Origin: Calliopum simillimum
Taxonomy: Eukaryota; Arthropoda; Insecta; Diptera; Lauxaniidae
Length of the DNA stretch: 64,000 nt
Reading direction: 5' to 3'
Assembly: GCA_951812925.1 (NCBI GenBank)
Contig: OX638369.1
Coordinates: forward strand, 131,119,450-131,183,449
Shown here in pieces: positions 40,792-50,920 of this stretch (the stretch's first letter is position 1; each line of letters begins with the position of its first letter). Position numbers and translations under genes: made by a program. The notes beneath the pieces are model-generated. The model saw nothing but the letters and a program-made list of their open reading frames with translations. It was not told where the DNA came from and ran no database searches.

Positions 40792-41725
40792 TCTGTTCGG
40801 ATCTACTTTCAGAGATATAGCCATCGAAAGATCGGGATATAGCTTTAATAAAAACCGGTATAAGATCGGAACCCCTGTCTGGATTTTAATAATATTGGTG
40901 TCATATCAAAGGTATTTTAACTAAATACAAATTTGTTGTACAAAAATTTTAAATCCGAGTCAATATTTTCGAGATATGGTGTATTTTCAAACATTTTGAC
41001 CAGTTTTTTATTTTTAAAGCACTATTTTTCCAAAAAATGTCTGATTAACCTTTAGCTTTTGTAACAAATTATGAAATCCTAATCAATTTTATTCGATTCG
41101 ATATGCAATTTATACCTCATTTCCTTCATTAGCACATTTTTTATAGGAAAACAAAAAAGTAAGCCAAGGAAATTTTCATGAACAACAACAACAACAGAAA
41201 TTAGGAATTTTGCTAGCAAACTAGGTGATGGATATATTATAGACTGATCCGCGGCCGAAGACCGCCGTGAAGCCGGTATTGGATTTTTGGGAGTTTTAAG
41301 TCCTGAGCTGCGGCCGAAGCCGCCCTCTTACCCCTACTCTTATGCCAAATTACTGTGGGAAAAAAAATGGCTCAAATTTCAGAAAAGTCGTAATATCTCG
41401 AAAACTACGAGCCAGATTTAGAAAATTATGTGTTCAGTATTGTAGCTTATTAAATTACCTTCAATTTGCCGTTTTTGTTAATAAGACATTTTTGGAAAAA
41501 TAGTGCATTAAAAACAAAAAAACTGGTAAAAATTTTCGAAAATTCGCCATATCTCCAAAACCACGACTCGGATTTAATACTTTTGCATGTCGTTTTTATA
41601 GCCAGTTAAAATACCTTTCATATGACACCAATCTTATTAAAATCCATTAAGGGATTCTGAACTTTACCGGTTTTCATAAAAGCTATATCCCGATGGCTAT
41701 ATCTCTGAAAGTAGATTTGACCAGA
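40792..41725. mobile_element. Inverted-repeat element with the G+C-rich module in its loop
   Basis: Arms 40792-41050 and 41475-41725 share ATCTACTTTCAGAGATATAG, ATCGGGATATAGC, GGTGTCATATCAAAGG-type and AAATAGTGC-type blocks at about 80-85% identity. The loop (41051-41474) contains the module at 41206-41357. No target duplication was found. Confidence 0.72.
41206..41357 (+). repeat. G+C-rich module, copy 2
   Basis: Matches 22789-22942: TTGCTAGCAAACTAGG, GATATATTATAGACTGATCC, GCGGCCGAAGACCGCC, GAAGCCGGTATTGGAT, CCTGAGCTGCGGCCG, TTACCCCTACTCTTATG. Confidence 0.88.
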
Positions 41726-41826
41726 ACTTTCTGTTATTGTTGTTGTAATTAATTTCAAGAGCCCTGTTTGGGCAAAACAAAAATATAAAAAAACAACAGT
41801 TTTTAAAGTAAAATTGTTGCCTAAGA

Positions 41827-42122
41827 TTTGCACCCAATGGGTGTTTCAAAAAGTTCTGACAACATAATTTGTAGCGCTTGCAAAAACAAGAAAAATAGTG
41901 TTTAAATGAAGTGATTATATCAATTGGTTCTCGAGTGATTAAGTATTATGTGATCAATGTTCAGATAAAAAACAATAAATTTATTTATTTTTACCTTTTT
42001 TTAACTTGTCATACTTGTCATATTTTTAACTTGTTATAACTCGAGAAGCAATTTAGACTATTTTGCTTGTTTTTACAAGCGCTAAAAATTGTATGGTCCC
42101 AATGGCACCCAGTGGGTGCAAA
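41827..42122. mobile_element. MITE, TTTGCACCCA ends, TAAGA duplication
   Basis: Tips TTTGCACCCAATGGGTG and CACCCAGTGGGTGCAAA; TAAGA on both sides (41822-41826, 42123-42127). Inner arms include TAGCGCTTGCAAAAACAAG and CTTGTTTTTACAAGCGCTA. A 5-bp duplication is seen, superfamily open. The tips are themselves small palindromes. Confidence 0.8.
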
Positions 42123-42429
42123 TAAGAAAAAACTGATTTTTTGTAACTTTGGTGGCCTCTACCGCTCAAAATATCAACTTATGGATATCGCGTCCGTTAT
42201 CGAAAATACGTAGAATTTTATTGCCCATAATTTTTGTTCAAAACTTTTTCTGCCCGACCAACAGGAAATGAGATAAATTTAATCAAACATATTTCAAGAT
42301 GGCGGCTACAGCGCAAGGGTGAGGAGGTCAGCTTTTTGGCGTTAGAGCTCTATAGTGGTTCTAAAAACATTAAGCAAAAAAAATTGCGCACTGCAAAGGA
42401 AATTAAAACTTTTGTATGTTGCTAAATTT

Positions 42430-43290
42430 TTTTCGAATTCTGAATACTTTTTCGTTGTTTTTCGATAGTATCACCCTCGCCGATTTTTTCAAAGTTTTCG
42501 GATACTTTTTTATAATTCTGTGGCAGGAAGGAAAAACTGCTTAAGTCGATATTCGATTAAAAAGCAAAGCAACATAAATTCTATACATAAAAAACAAAAT
42601 TTAAACTGATTTGCTTTCTAATCAAAAATCGGCTTAAGCAGTTTTTCCTTCCTGCCACAGAATTTATGATTCTTAAGGAATTTTTCGATAATTTCAGTGC
42701 CTTACCGATTGTTTCAGTGTTTTTCGATGGTTTCTAACTCAACTTTATCGATTGATTTCGATACTTAATAATAAATTCAGATTCCTATAGACTTTTTTGA
42801 TGTTTTTGGATGGTTTTCGATTAATTCCGATTCCTGTAGACTTTTTCGATATTTCTCAATAACTTCATATTTTAATTGTTTATTTCGATGTTTTTTCGAT
42901 TACTTCTTGTTCCTGCAAATTCTTTCGATAATTTTCAATGAATTTCGATTACTGTAGACTTTTTCGATATTTTTTATAATATCCGACTTTCTTAAAAATT
43001 TCAAATGTTTTCGATTCTTACTGACTTTTTTTAATGTTTTTTTTTCACAATTTTAGTTAACTATCGAAAAAACATCAAAAAAGTCCACAAGAATCGGAAT
43101 TATTCGAAAACTATCAAAAAAGTCTATATTAATCTGAAATAATCACAAAGTATCGAAATCAATCGAAAAAATCGGTAAAAGTCAGAAATCATCTAAAAAC
43201 ACTGAAAAAATTGGCTAGATCCTGAAATTATCGAAAAAGAGTGCAGAAATCGCAATGAATCGAATAGCATCGAAAAATATGGAAAAATTA
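42430..43290. repeat. Degenerate TTTTTCGAT minisatellite that switches strand
   Basis: From 42430 to about 43040 units of roughly 50 bp repeat GATTCCTGTAGACTTTTTCGAT-like text; from about 43060 to 43290 the same text is on the other strand (ATCGAAAAAGTC...). So the block is a palindromic minisatellite, interrupted by a hairpin MITE at 42518-42660. Confidence 0.68.
42518..42660. mobile_element. Hairpin MITE, CTGTGGCAGGAAGG ends
   Basis: CTGTGGCAGGAAGGAAAAAC and its complement bound 143 bp; the pairing extends through AAGCAGTTTT/GCTTAAG. AATT lies on both sides and is self-complementary, so it may be part of the repeat or a target duplication. Confidence 0.82.
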
Positions 43291-43717
43291 GTAATTTTCA
43301 ATATATAACTATAACTACTATAAACTCAAGTTTTCCGAAATTGGACTTATTCCACTTTCAAATAAACCCATATATGAGTTATTAAGAAAAAAAGGTAATT
43401 TTTGTTAGAGCATTAATTTGCTCTTTCTATAAAATTTCGTTTTTATCGTTTCCTGAACAGTAAATAATTTTGACCTACGTTGTATTAGAACTAAGCCGAC
43501 GATAAAAATATATTAATTTAAAAAAAAATCTAATATAAGAATTTAACATACCAGTACGATCATCGTTTCGAAGATATCCTTAAAAATGCGATTTTTTGAA
43601 ACTACATTAACTGTTTTTGTCGTTCAGATACGATGTTGCTTTTTATCAATTGTGATGTATTTTACATTTGCCAATTATCTCTACCAACTAATTATAAAGT
43701 CTAAATTTTTTCTTCAG
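43291..43717 (+). other. Intron end before the last exon
   Basis: AT-rich, ending CTAAATTTTTTCTTCAG at 43717. No other feature. Confidence 0.6.
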
Positions 43718-43830
43718 AACTAACACTCCAGGAATCATCTTCCCGATCCTGTAACCAGAAATCTCACAAAAAAAAGGGATTTTTCAAACAGTTTTGGAAA
43801 AAATCAAAACATTACTCACTGGAGCAATAA
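43718..43830 (+). CDS. Host gene terminal coding exon with stop
   Basis: Acceptor TTTTTTCTTCAG at 43717. A split Lys codon joins exon 8. It encodes LTLQESSSRSCNQKSHKKK then GFFKQFWKKSKHYSLEQ and TAA at 43828-43830. The tail alternates aromatic and basic residues (FFKQFWKKSKHY), as in short membrane-binding amphipathic ends or docking peptides; function is inferred only. CAATAAAAC overlaps the stop but is too early for a poly(A) signal. The clear C-terminus shows that the gene ends here. Confidence 0.85.
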
Positions 43831-44300
43831 AACAAGAAAATTTAAAATGTCTTGATTATCGCACAAAAACGAAATTGACTTTACAGCATTTATTCGTATG
43901 ATTATTAATTTTATACTCGTACAACGTATACAATTATTGTAAAAACCCTGTGTATTTTATAATTTAAGATTTTATACGCTAGTTGTTAGACAGTAACGTA
44001 AGAACTTTTTTTTTTAATAATTATAGCCGTGTTAATAAACGATGACCAGCAAATTACAAGTAATTTAAGTTCGAAAAATTCGTTCGATTTTTCAATCGCA
44101 CTTAAAAAGTAATCCTTCCTGGGTTAGCCGTTTTATTGGCAACAGTTTATCACCATTATCTATAAAATAATTAATTTTACAACTGAATTACTACTTTTTG
44201 TCCAGCCCAACATTAGAAAATGTTTTTTTTACGTATGTAACGTATATTATGATTTTTAGGGGAGGAGAGGTGGTGGTGAAAAACACTACCGTGAACTCTG
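43831..44300 (+). other. Probable 3' UTR and flank
   Basis: Follows the stop codon. Very AT-rich. I could not pick one poly(A) signal with confidence. The UTR length is unknown. Confidence 0.45.
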
Positions 44301-44372
44301 TTCATTTAAATTACAAATAAATGAAAACCTTATGTTGAGTTCACACATAAGGTATTCATTTATTTGTAATTT
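44291..44372 (+). repeat. Long perfect-like hairpin, ~27-bp stem
   Basis: AAATTACAAATAAATGAAA plus ACCTTATGT (44308-44335) pairs with ACATAAGGT plus ATTCATTTATTTGTAATTT (44345-44372), one bulge, loop about 9 nt. GTGAACTC/GAGTTCAC also pair nearby. It could be a tiny MITE or, if within the 3' UTR, a structured RNA. Confidence 0.7.
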
Positions 44373-44581
44373 CATCTTACGTAAGATTCATAATATTATC
44401 ATCAAATGAAACGCACATATCGTCAGGTTTATCATAGGTCAAAAATTCTAAACTTGAGTCTTGGTCATGGTATGGACTCAATATAAAAACCAAGACTAAG
44501 ACTGTTGTCGTCTTGGTCGTGGTTTATTTATCACTACTTTTCAAGAGAGCATTTCAAAGTATTTAAAACTCATAATCCCAT

Positions 44582-45779
44582 CACAGTGGGCTCCTACGTG
44601 TTTTGAGTTTGACTTTGTTGACGACAAAATCGGGGTATGGGGATGTGTTCGCACGCATTTCTGGATTATAGAACTGCTTCCAAGTAAAATCCTTACATTT
44701 TCCTCTCCTCAACATTTGTTTCTAAAATGTTCGTCCCTTTTCTCAAACTCCTAGGGGGGCTCTCATACAATTTTACCGAAAATGTAAATGTAATGTCTTT
44801 TTATAATGATCATAGCTTTGTAATGGAAAATAATACGAGCTCATTTTTTAACTCATTGTGAAGACTAAGGATAGTACTAAATAATGCAATTAATATAAAA
44901 TAGCATAACAATTTCATTCGTCCTAAATTTAACCCCAAATATAGCCAAAAACCGATTTTTAGCCCTTTTTAAACTTTTAAGGTTAAGATATTTTTTTTAA
45001 AAAACAAAAGATATTAATGTGATTCAAATTGAATTTTAAAGAAAAGCAATGGATCTTTAATCTTCTGTATCAGGTTTTATGACTTATAATTATCTGGTCT
45101 TATTATATAACATCAAAGATTACGAAAAATCGTCATTAATTTTTTTATATCTTAGAATATCTCAAAAACTATATGCGATAGAGCAATTCTGCGACCGGAT
45201 TCAGATTTAGATTTGGCAAATCCATTATAAATGATAATGTTTGTCTTAATTTCTTGTTATTTTTAAAGGTTTTGGGCCAATTTGCACAAAATTGCAAAGA
45301 ACTACGAATGGTTTGATTTCAGAACCCTGAGGCCTTACTCTGTAATGCGATGCGATAGGAAATGCGTTGCGAAAGCTAGATTCGATGCGAAAAATAATTG
45401 TCACTCTGTAAATCTTTCGCATTAGGAGTAGCGTTTTCAGTGAAACATAGTTGGCAACGCTACTCCCAATGCGAAAAATTTACAGAGTGGCAATTATTTT
45501 TCGCATCGAATCTAGCTATCGCAACGCATTTCCTATCGCATCGCATTACGGAGTAAGGCCCCTGTTTTTTATATTCCATTAGTCCTCATTAGACTTAAAC
45601 TTTTTTGTTACTGTACATAGAAAATAAAAAACCATGTAATTGGCTGTAACTTTCGAAACCGATCAGCTCCGATTTTACTTGAAGCAGTTTTATAATCCTG
45701 AAATGAGTACAAACACATCCGCATACTACGATTTTGTCGTCAATAAAGTCAAACTCAAAACACATAGGAGCCCACTTTG
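44582..45779. mobile_element. Inverted-repeat element, CACAGTGGGCTCC ends, CCAT duplication
   Basis: Arms 44582-44692 and 45672-45779 share GTGGGCTCCTA, GTGTTTTGAGTTTGACTTT and GACGACAAAATCG. Tips are CACAGTG left and CAAAGTG (read inward) right. CCAT is on both sides (44578-44581, 45780-45783). Interior noncoding and hosts MITE copy 2 (45327-45564). The left heptamer equals that of the Transib-like element at 2410, but the duplication is 4 bp, not 5. Confidence 0.72.
45327..45564. mobile_element. Palindromic MITE (AGGGGCCTTACTC family), copy 2
   Basis: 238 bp, arms with TCTGTAATGCGATGCGATAG, AATGCGTTGCGA and GATTCGATGCGAAAAATAA blocks. It is a better palindrome than copy 1 at 14060-14271, with the two arms meeting near 45445. 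Confidence 0.9.
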
Positions 45780-46019
45780 CCATACAAAACGATGTATGAT
45801 TCTGTGGCATTTGATAAAAATCGAATTGCTCAGTTATTTACTGTGGCCACAGATTTATTGTCATAAAAAGAAAATTGTAACGCTCAATCTTTCTTTTGAT
45901 AAAAAAAGTTTTTTAAATTTTTGACTTATTTAGTTCTGCATAAATTTAAATGAATATTACAGTGCTTAACACTGCTACTTAGTTGTAAAATACCAAAAAT
46001 ATTTAATAATATCATTCAG

Positions 46020-46150
46020 AACATAGAATTCTTGCGTAAGATAGGATAGAGGAGGGGGTAGTGAAAAGTCTTATGATTTTTTACGTAAGGGAGAGGGTGG
46101 TCAAAAATATGCTAAAAACATCTTACGTAATTAATGGGCGGCCAGCCTCT
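46020..46150. repeat. Degenerate repeat with TTACGTAA motifs
   Basis: GCGTAAGATAGGATAG, TTTTTTACGTAAGGGAGAGG, ATCTTACGTAATTAATGGGC. Similar TACGTAAGATT and GGGGAGGAGAGGTGGTGG pieces occur at 44255-44390, suggesting two relics of one small element. Confidence 0.4.
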
Positions 46151-46239
46151 ATGGATTGTTCTGTTTGTAACGCAATGCTGCCAAAAAAAACTAACGAAAA
46201 AATTTTCTTTTGCGATATGCAACGAAATTTCGCATAGAC

Positions 46240-46440
46240 ATTAGGTAAAGTTAGTTGGAACTCGGGCAAGGGGGCATGGCACTTCAAATTTCATAATAAA
46301 GGTAGTTGGTGCAAGCTCTGTGTAAGAGCAAGGTAAATTCGAACGAAAGTGTGTAGCACCTCCGATATAAGGAAAATTTGCGAAGCGCTATGCTGAGAAC
46401 GTTATTCAAGATAACTCAACCAAATTTCAAACGAACAAAC
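46240..46440 (-). repeat. Mini-me-type repeat, internal units only
   Basis: On the minus strand: AAATTTGGTTGAGTTATC, TATATCGGAGGTGCTACAC and AGTGCCATGCCCCCTTGCC match the 142-bp units of 34801-35230. Diverged. Confidence 0.6.
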
Positions 46441-48390
46441 ATCAGCTCATAAATATTTTGAAAACAATGAGAATATGCTTTGGTGAAAGAATTTTTCGAG
46501 TGAAAAACTTTCCTTAAAAATCTGTGGTTAAAACTCGCCTTACAACTAGAAAACTAAATCTAATATACAAATGCTTATAACACAAGTATAGTATGCTAGA
46601 TTTATTTTGTTCTTGTAGATTGAATAAAAAATCTTATTAGTGAACATTTTTCATCGTTTATTAATACGGGTAATATATTTTGTTAAACCTTATATACAAG
46701 TGCGGTTTACAAATGTATAGACAAAAAAAAAAAAAAGAAAAAAGAAAGTAGGTTAATGTGGATGTGCTCTAGCTATTTTTGTTCCTTTTAGATTGTTAAA
46801 CAAAACGAAATAAAACAAAAGCTAGTGGCTCTTAAACTTAATCCGTGTAACTTCTTCGGTGTCCTTTATTTTTAGAAAAAGATTTTTTAACATTTTCTTT
46901 TCATACCAAGACATATTTCTAGTACAAGATTCACATACAAACAGAATAAAAAACTGTTTGAACGAAATTATAGGTACAGCTGCATAGAAATTGTTCGTTC
47001 TGCAAAATAGGTCGATCAACGAATTCTAATATGCATAAACATTTCTTAAAACTGTGTTTCATTTTATCGGAATATGGGTATTGAAATCATGTGGAAGAGC
47101 TTGGATACACCAGGTGATGCACTGGAGTCAAAAGTTTTTGTTATATTAATAATGATTAATAGGGAAAGATATGACATCCAATTTTAGGTGTTCCACTTTT
47201 CGATAGTTAACATAAAATCAGAATTGCGTTTCGGCAAATCGGATAGGAATCCATATCAAATTTTAATTGTTAAAATTTAACTCTGAACCCATCTTATTTG
47301 TTGCTTTAATTCCGATTCCGAAGAGAATCGGATTAAAGAACGTATCTGAATGAAAAATTTTGTAGGCATTTCCACCAATTCGTGAGCATTCTTATCTTAA
47401 AGCGTATTCGCTACCGAAATCTGTAACGAACACGCGGATGTAACATCAAAATAATAGTTATTATACACAAGATTAACTTATTAAATAAAATTAAAGGCCA
47501 AATTTTTGATTTTTGTAGCTGGTTAAAGATGTTTGGGACCTACTACTTACGAAATTGTTTTTCTTTTATCCCGTCAGGATTCTGAGTTATCCTTGCTTAA
47601 ATTTATTTTTGCCAATATCATCGGTTAGACAAAATCTTTCTATGAAAAGATATTTGCTTTCCAAGTTTTTACCAAAAAACAAAATTTTTAATGTGGTTTA
47701 TCCAATATTTAAGAAATATTGTTATTTGTGAACACTTGTTTTATTGGATAAACTATTAGAAGAACAACAAATCATAATGGATAAAAATTGTTGAGAGCAC
47801 CTTAGAATTTGTATTTTTTATCTATTTGAAGTAGCCTTTTATACACGCTAATTAAAGACATAATTGGATGAAGGTACCATTTGATATTATTTAACACGAA
47901 ATTAATTACACACATAGGTATGTGATGTTGATATGTATGTGTCCAGCATTAAATGTCCAAATAATGCATTTTTTCTTTTTTTATATTGAAGACTCACTCC
48001 GGAACAAAAAAAAAAAAATTTTCATATAAAACCATCGTCCTTTCATGCCTTCAATTCATTAAATTAACCTCAAGACGGGATGTTTAAAAATTGTGTAAAA
48101 ATAGGTCACATATTTAAAAAGTCAGTCAAACATACATAAACACATGAAAATTAAGATTTTTACACTTTCCCATTTTTTCAGTTGAAAACTTTACAACACA
48201 AATATTAATAACAATATGCCTTTTTTAGTAGTATGAAAAGTGTTTTGCACCTTTTTAAACGGGTAGTTTATAATTTATCTGGAAATATGTGCAATATTTA
48301 ATGATTAAGATATACACTTAAGATTATACATAAATAAAAATTTCATAGCCTAAAAATAAATGTGTAATCTCATTTTTCTTCATTGATACA
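46441..48390 (+). other. Intergenic DNA without a supported gene
   Basis: AT-rich. The only recognisable piece is GGATTCTGAGTTATCCTTGC at 47577-47596, the tip of the foldback family at 14453. Short open frames here have no coding character. Confidence 0.5.
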
Positions 48391-48468
48391 CAGTCTGTTC
48401 GTTTACTCCAAGTTTTTACCCGAAAAGCTCTTGTTTACGCATAAAACGTAACGTAAACGAACAGACTG
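48391..48468. mobile_element. Hairpin MITE, CAGTCTGTTCGTTTAC ends, copy 1
   Basis: 78 bp bounded by CAGTCTGTTCGTTTAC and GTAAACGAACAGACTG, inner TTTTTACCCGAAAAGCTC. A second copy is at 49542-49660. Confidence 0.85.
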
Positions 48469-49205
48469 ATTGTGTTTGCTTGATATCTGTGTTTGATTCA
48501 GATATTTTTTACACCTCCAATATTCTTAATCAAATCTGTAGTCTTAATACATAATTAATGAAGTTAAAATTATGCTTAACCCAAGGGGAGAAAGACAGCT
48601 TCAGAAGGATTTCATAAGCATTTATATTGGACTTTCGTAGAATTATGAAACCACTGAAAGTTGACCAATTAAAAAAGAAGATAATCGCATCAGGCTTTCA
48701 CATGTATGAGCGGTTGAAAAGGATATTTTTTATAAGAAATCCAAGGTACATAATCCTAGTGGGATTAATTCATTTGAAAATCTCGTGACTGTAGTTATTA
48801 CCTATGGAAAAAATCTTTAATAATTGTTAATTTTTCAGCAGCAAGTAGAATTATTTCATTATAACATTGTATGTCTGCAGGGTTGGATTGTTGCAAAAAA
48901 GTAATTTCAAACGCCGGAAGTAAGCATGTTTAATGCCAGATTCGGATTAGAACTGTCAAATATATATAAAATAACTATTTTGATTTTTGTTTGTTGCATT
49001 TCTTTTAACATTTTTTTTTTATGAAAATATAACTTTTTTAAATGTTGTTCAAAAAATTATATAATTCCGACCGCGCTCCAAAATGTTTCTGATTTTAAAT
49101 AAAAAAAAAAAAAACAAAATTTTTAAAAAAAAAATCATCAAAATCGGAGCTGTTCTTGAGGACTTGCTCATTTTGCCAGTTTTTTAGCTTCATTGACTCC
49201 ACTTC
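48469..49205 (+). other. Intergenic DNA without recognised features
   Basis: AT-rich with A- and T-runs. No supported feature. Confidence 0.5.
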
Positions 49206-49241
49206 CTGTAAAGGATAAAATTATTTCTATAAAAATCAAGT

Positions 49242-49304
49242 ACTATTTGTAAAATATTTACATAAATAAATTCTAAATTTATTGCACTAATCTGCCAAAA
49301 TAGC
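49242..49304 (-). pseudogene. trnL1: Mitochondrial tRNA-Leu(UAG) copy in the NUMT
   Basis: On the minus strand GCTATTTTGGCAGATTAGTG opens the tRNA, the anticodon loop reads TTTAGAA (anticodon UAG), and TTTTACAAATAGT closes it. All four arms can form; the first acceptor pair is G-U. As a nuclear copy it is not expected to function. Confidence 0.88.
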
Positions 49305-49483
49305 ACAAAATATTAATTAAATTCTTTTAATAAAATTTTATAATTTAAATATTTGGTCCTTTCGTACTAAAATATTTTAATTTATTAAAGATAGAAACCA
49401 ACCTGGCTTACGCCGGTTTGAACTCAGATCATGTAAGAATTTAAAAGTCGAACAGACTTAATATTTAAGCGGCTACACCTAAA
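49305..49483 (-). pseudogene. rrnL: Mitochondrial 16S rRNA 3'-end copy in the NUMT
   Basis: Minus-strand 16S fragment of about 180 nt, including the conserved peptidyl-transferase-region text complementary to ACCTGGCTTACGCCGGTTTG and GTCGAACAGACTTAA. Truncated at its 5' side after AGCGGCTACACCTAAA on the plus strand. Confidence 0.9.
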
Positions 49484-49541
49484 GGTATCTCACCACTTGA
49501 ATTATAACTTTGCATTTGGTTTTGAATTGTACATACATAAT

Positions 49542-49660
49542 CAGTCAATTCGTTTACTCCAAGTTTTTGCAAGTTCTTACCCGAAAAGCTCTCGCTTACG
49601 CATAAAACTCACATAAACGAGAGTTTTTCGGGTAAAAATTTGGAGTAAACGAACAGCCTG
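49542..49660. mobile_element. Hairpin MITE (CAGTCTGTTCGTTTAC family), copy 2
   Basis: 119 bp; CAGTCAATTCGTTTACTCC left, GGAGTAAACGAACAGCCTG right, and inner CCCGAAAAGCTCTCG / CGAGAGTTTTTCGGG arms. Longer than copy 1. Confidence 0.86.
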
Positions 49661-50920
49661 AATATGAAATCAATTTTGATTTATTTAAAATTGATCGTAT
49701 AGTAATTTGAGAAACTTTGGATAGATTCAGCACAAATGATGTTAAATTATTTCACCGTTTGCTTCGTATGTAATCGACACACTTAATGTCAATATGTAGG
49801 TATTTCGTAAATTTTTGCAAAACGCCTTGCATATGTGTTATGAAATCGCAGCACGTTCCCCCCCAAGATTGCAGGCCGACGTTCATAAATTTAAAAATTT
49901 TCCCAAAGTGATTTTCCGGCCCTTAACCGGAAGTAAACCCACCACCCACCACCACCTCCGGCCAACGACCGAAAAATCACTTGAGAAAACTGCATTCTAA
50001 ATATAATAAATATTAAATAAAATTACCAACCTTACAACCCCGGAGAAGAACGTGCCCAACGTGACGCGTATGCTCGTTGTATATATAGTCACCAAATACC
50101 GAAAAAGTTCTTTCGAACTACTTTGCAATCAATACTTCATGAACGAAAAAAAAGCTATTTTTAGTTGTAAAAATAAAGTACGCATTACCGCAAACACATG
50201 TGACGTATGAATCAATGCAATATCCTAACGAGTAGCTTTTTAAAAAGCTCTCTCACATCAGCGTTGCCAAGTAGAATGATAAATGTCATTTAGATGATTC
50301 GCAAGGTAAAGTTGACACGATTTTAAAACAGAAACAGGATAAAGTTAAAATTTTTAAAAATTTCAAAACAGTGCTGCCATACATATAGTATTTATATTAT
50401 GATACATTTGCTTAAATCATATCGGATGAATATGGCCAAATGTGTTTTTTGAATGGAACTTAAATGAAAATGCAGTCTTTAACGGATTAATATGAAAATG
50501 TTATCGATCAAGAATGATAGATAACAAGTTTTCGAATTTTTAAAATCCGTCAATTGGTTCGCGAGAAAAGTGCGAAAGGAGTTTTGTGAAGAATACACAC
50601 ATATTGTGTGTAAAAATACGTTTAAAACGCGCGTATTTTTCGCGAAAATACTTTAGTTAACATTGGTGTTGTATTGAGGTGAGCGCGCGGCGCTTGGATT
50701 GTGCGGAAAAGTTAAATTTTCGCCAAAAGTCAAAAAAGAAAAAAATTTGGCAGATCTATATATAAATAAGTGAACAGTTTTTTTTGCGCCCCTTTTGCGA
50801 GCTAACCATTTAACCTATTTTGGATATTGTTTTTTTATATGATAGGTACTGTGGTGTAGAATCCACGAATCCAAAAATTATCCTCATAAGTTGCCATTAA
50901 GGCATTAAAAAACAGGATCA
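49661..50920 (+). other. Intergenic DNA; possible CpG-rich 5' region of another gene
   Basis: Mostly AT-rich. From 50560 to 50720 it is richer in CG (AACGCGCGTATTTTTCGCG, GTGAGCGCGCGGCGC) with a consensus donor TTGAG|GTGAGC at 50678/50679 and TATATATA motifs at 50078 and 50757. This could be an upstream noncoding exon of the next gene; no open frame supports it. Confidence 0.25.

Larger units (their letters stand above)
6988..43830 (+). other. Host gene: nine linked exons, 3' part of a large scaffold-like protein gene
   Basis: The exons give 2199 nt, 732 codons plus stop, with intron phases 2, 1, 1, 0, 2, 1, 1, 1, and no phase conflict. Introns range from 66 bp to over 10 kb. The first visible exon begins with an acceptor and has an in-frame TGA just upstream (6979-6981), so the N-terminal part lies left of the window. 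No enzymatic domain, signal peptide or membrane segment is visible. The protein is polar, with Ser-rich stretches, PxxP clusters and a basic C-terminus, which points to a cytosolic adaptor or cytoskeletal scaffold. That role is inferred from composition only, and I do not recognise the family. The large introns are filled with transposons. Confidence 0.82.
49206..49483 (+). other. NUMT: mitochondrial fragment (tRNA-Leu to 16S rRNA 3' end)
   Basis: The order, on the mitochondrial major strand, is a few bases like the ND1 start, tRNA-Leu(UAG) in reverse, then the 3' part of 16S rRNA in reverse. The highly conserved text GGTCCTTTCGTACTAAAATA and ACCTGGCTTACGCCGGTTTG is unmistakable. Differences such as AAGCGGCTACACC show drift, and the flanks are nuclear. 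Right end near 49483; left end is less clear. Confidence 0.9.

Noticed and set aside
49815..50000. Plus-strand open frame of 61 codons with a G+C-richer middle
   Set aside because: No motif, no splice support and a His/Pro/Thr-rich end produced by a CCACCACC tract.
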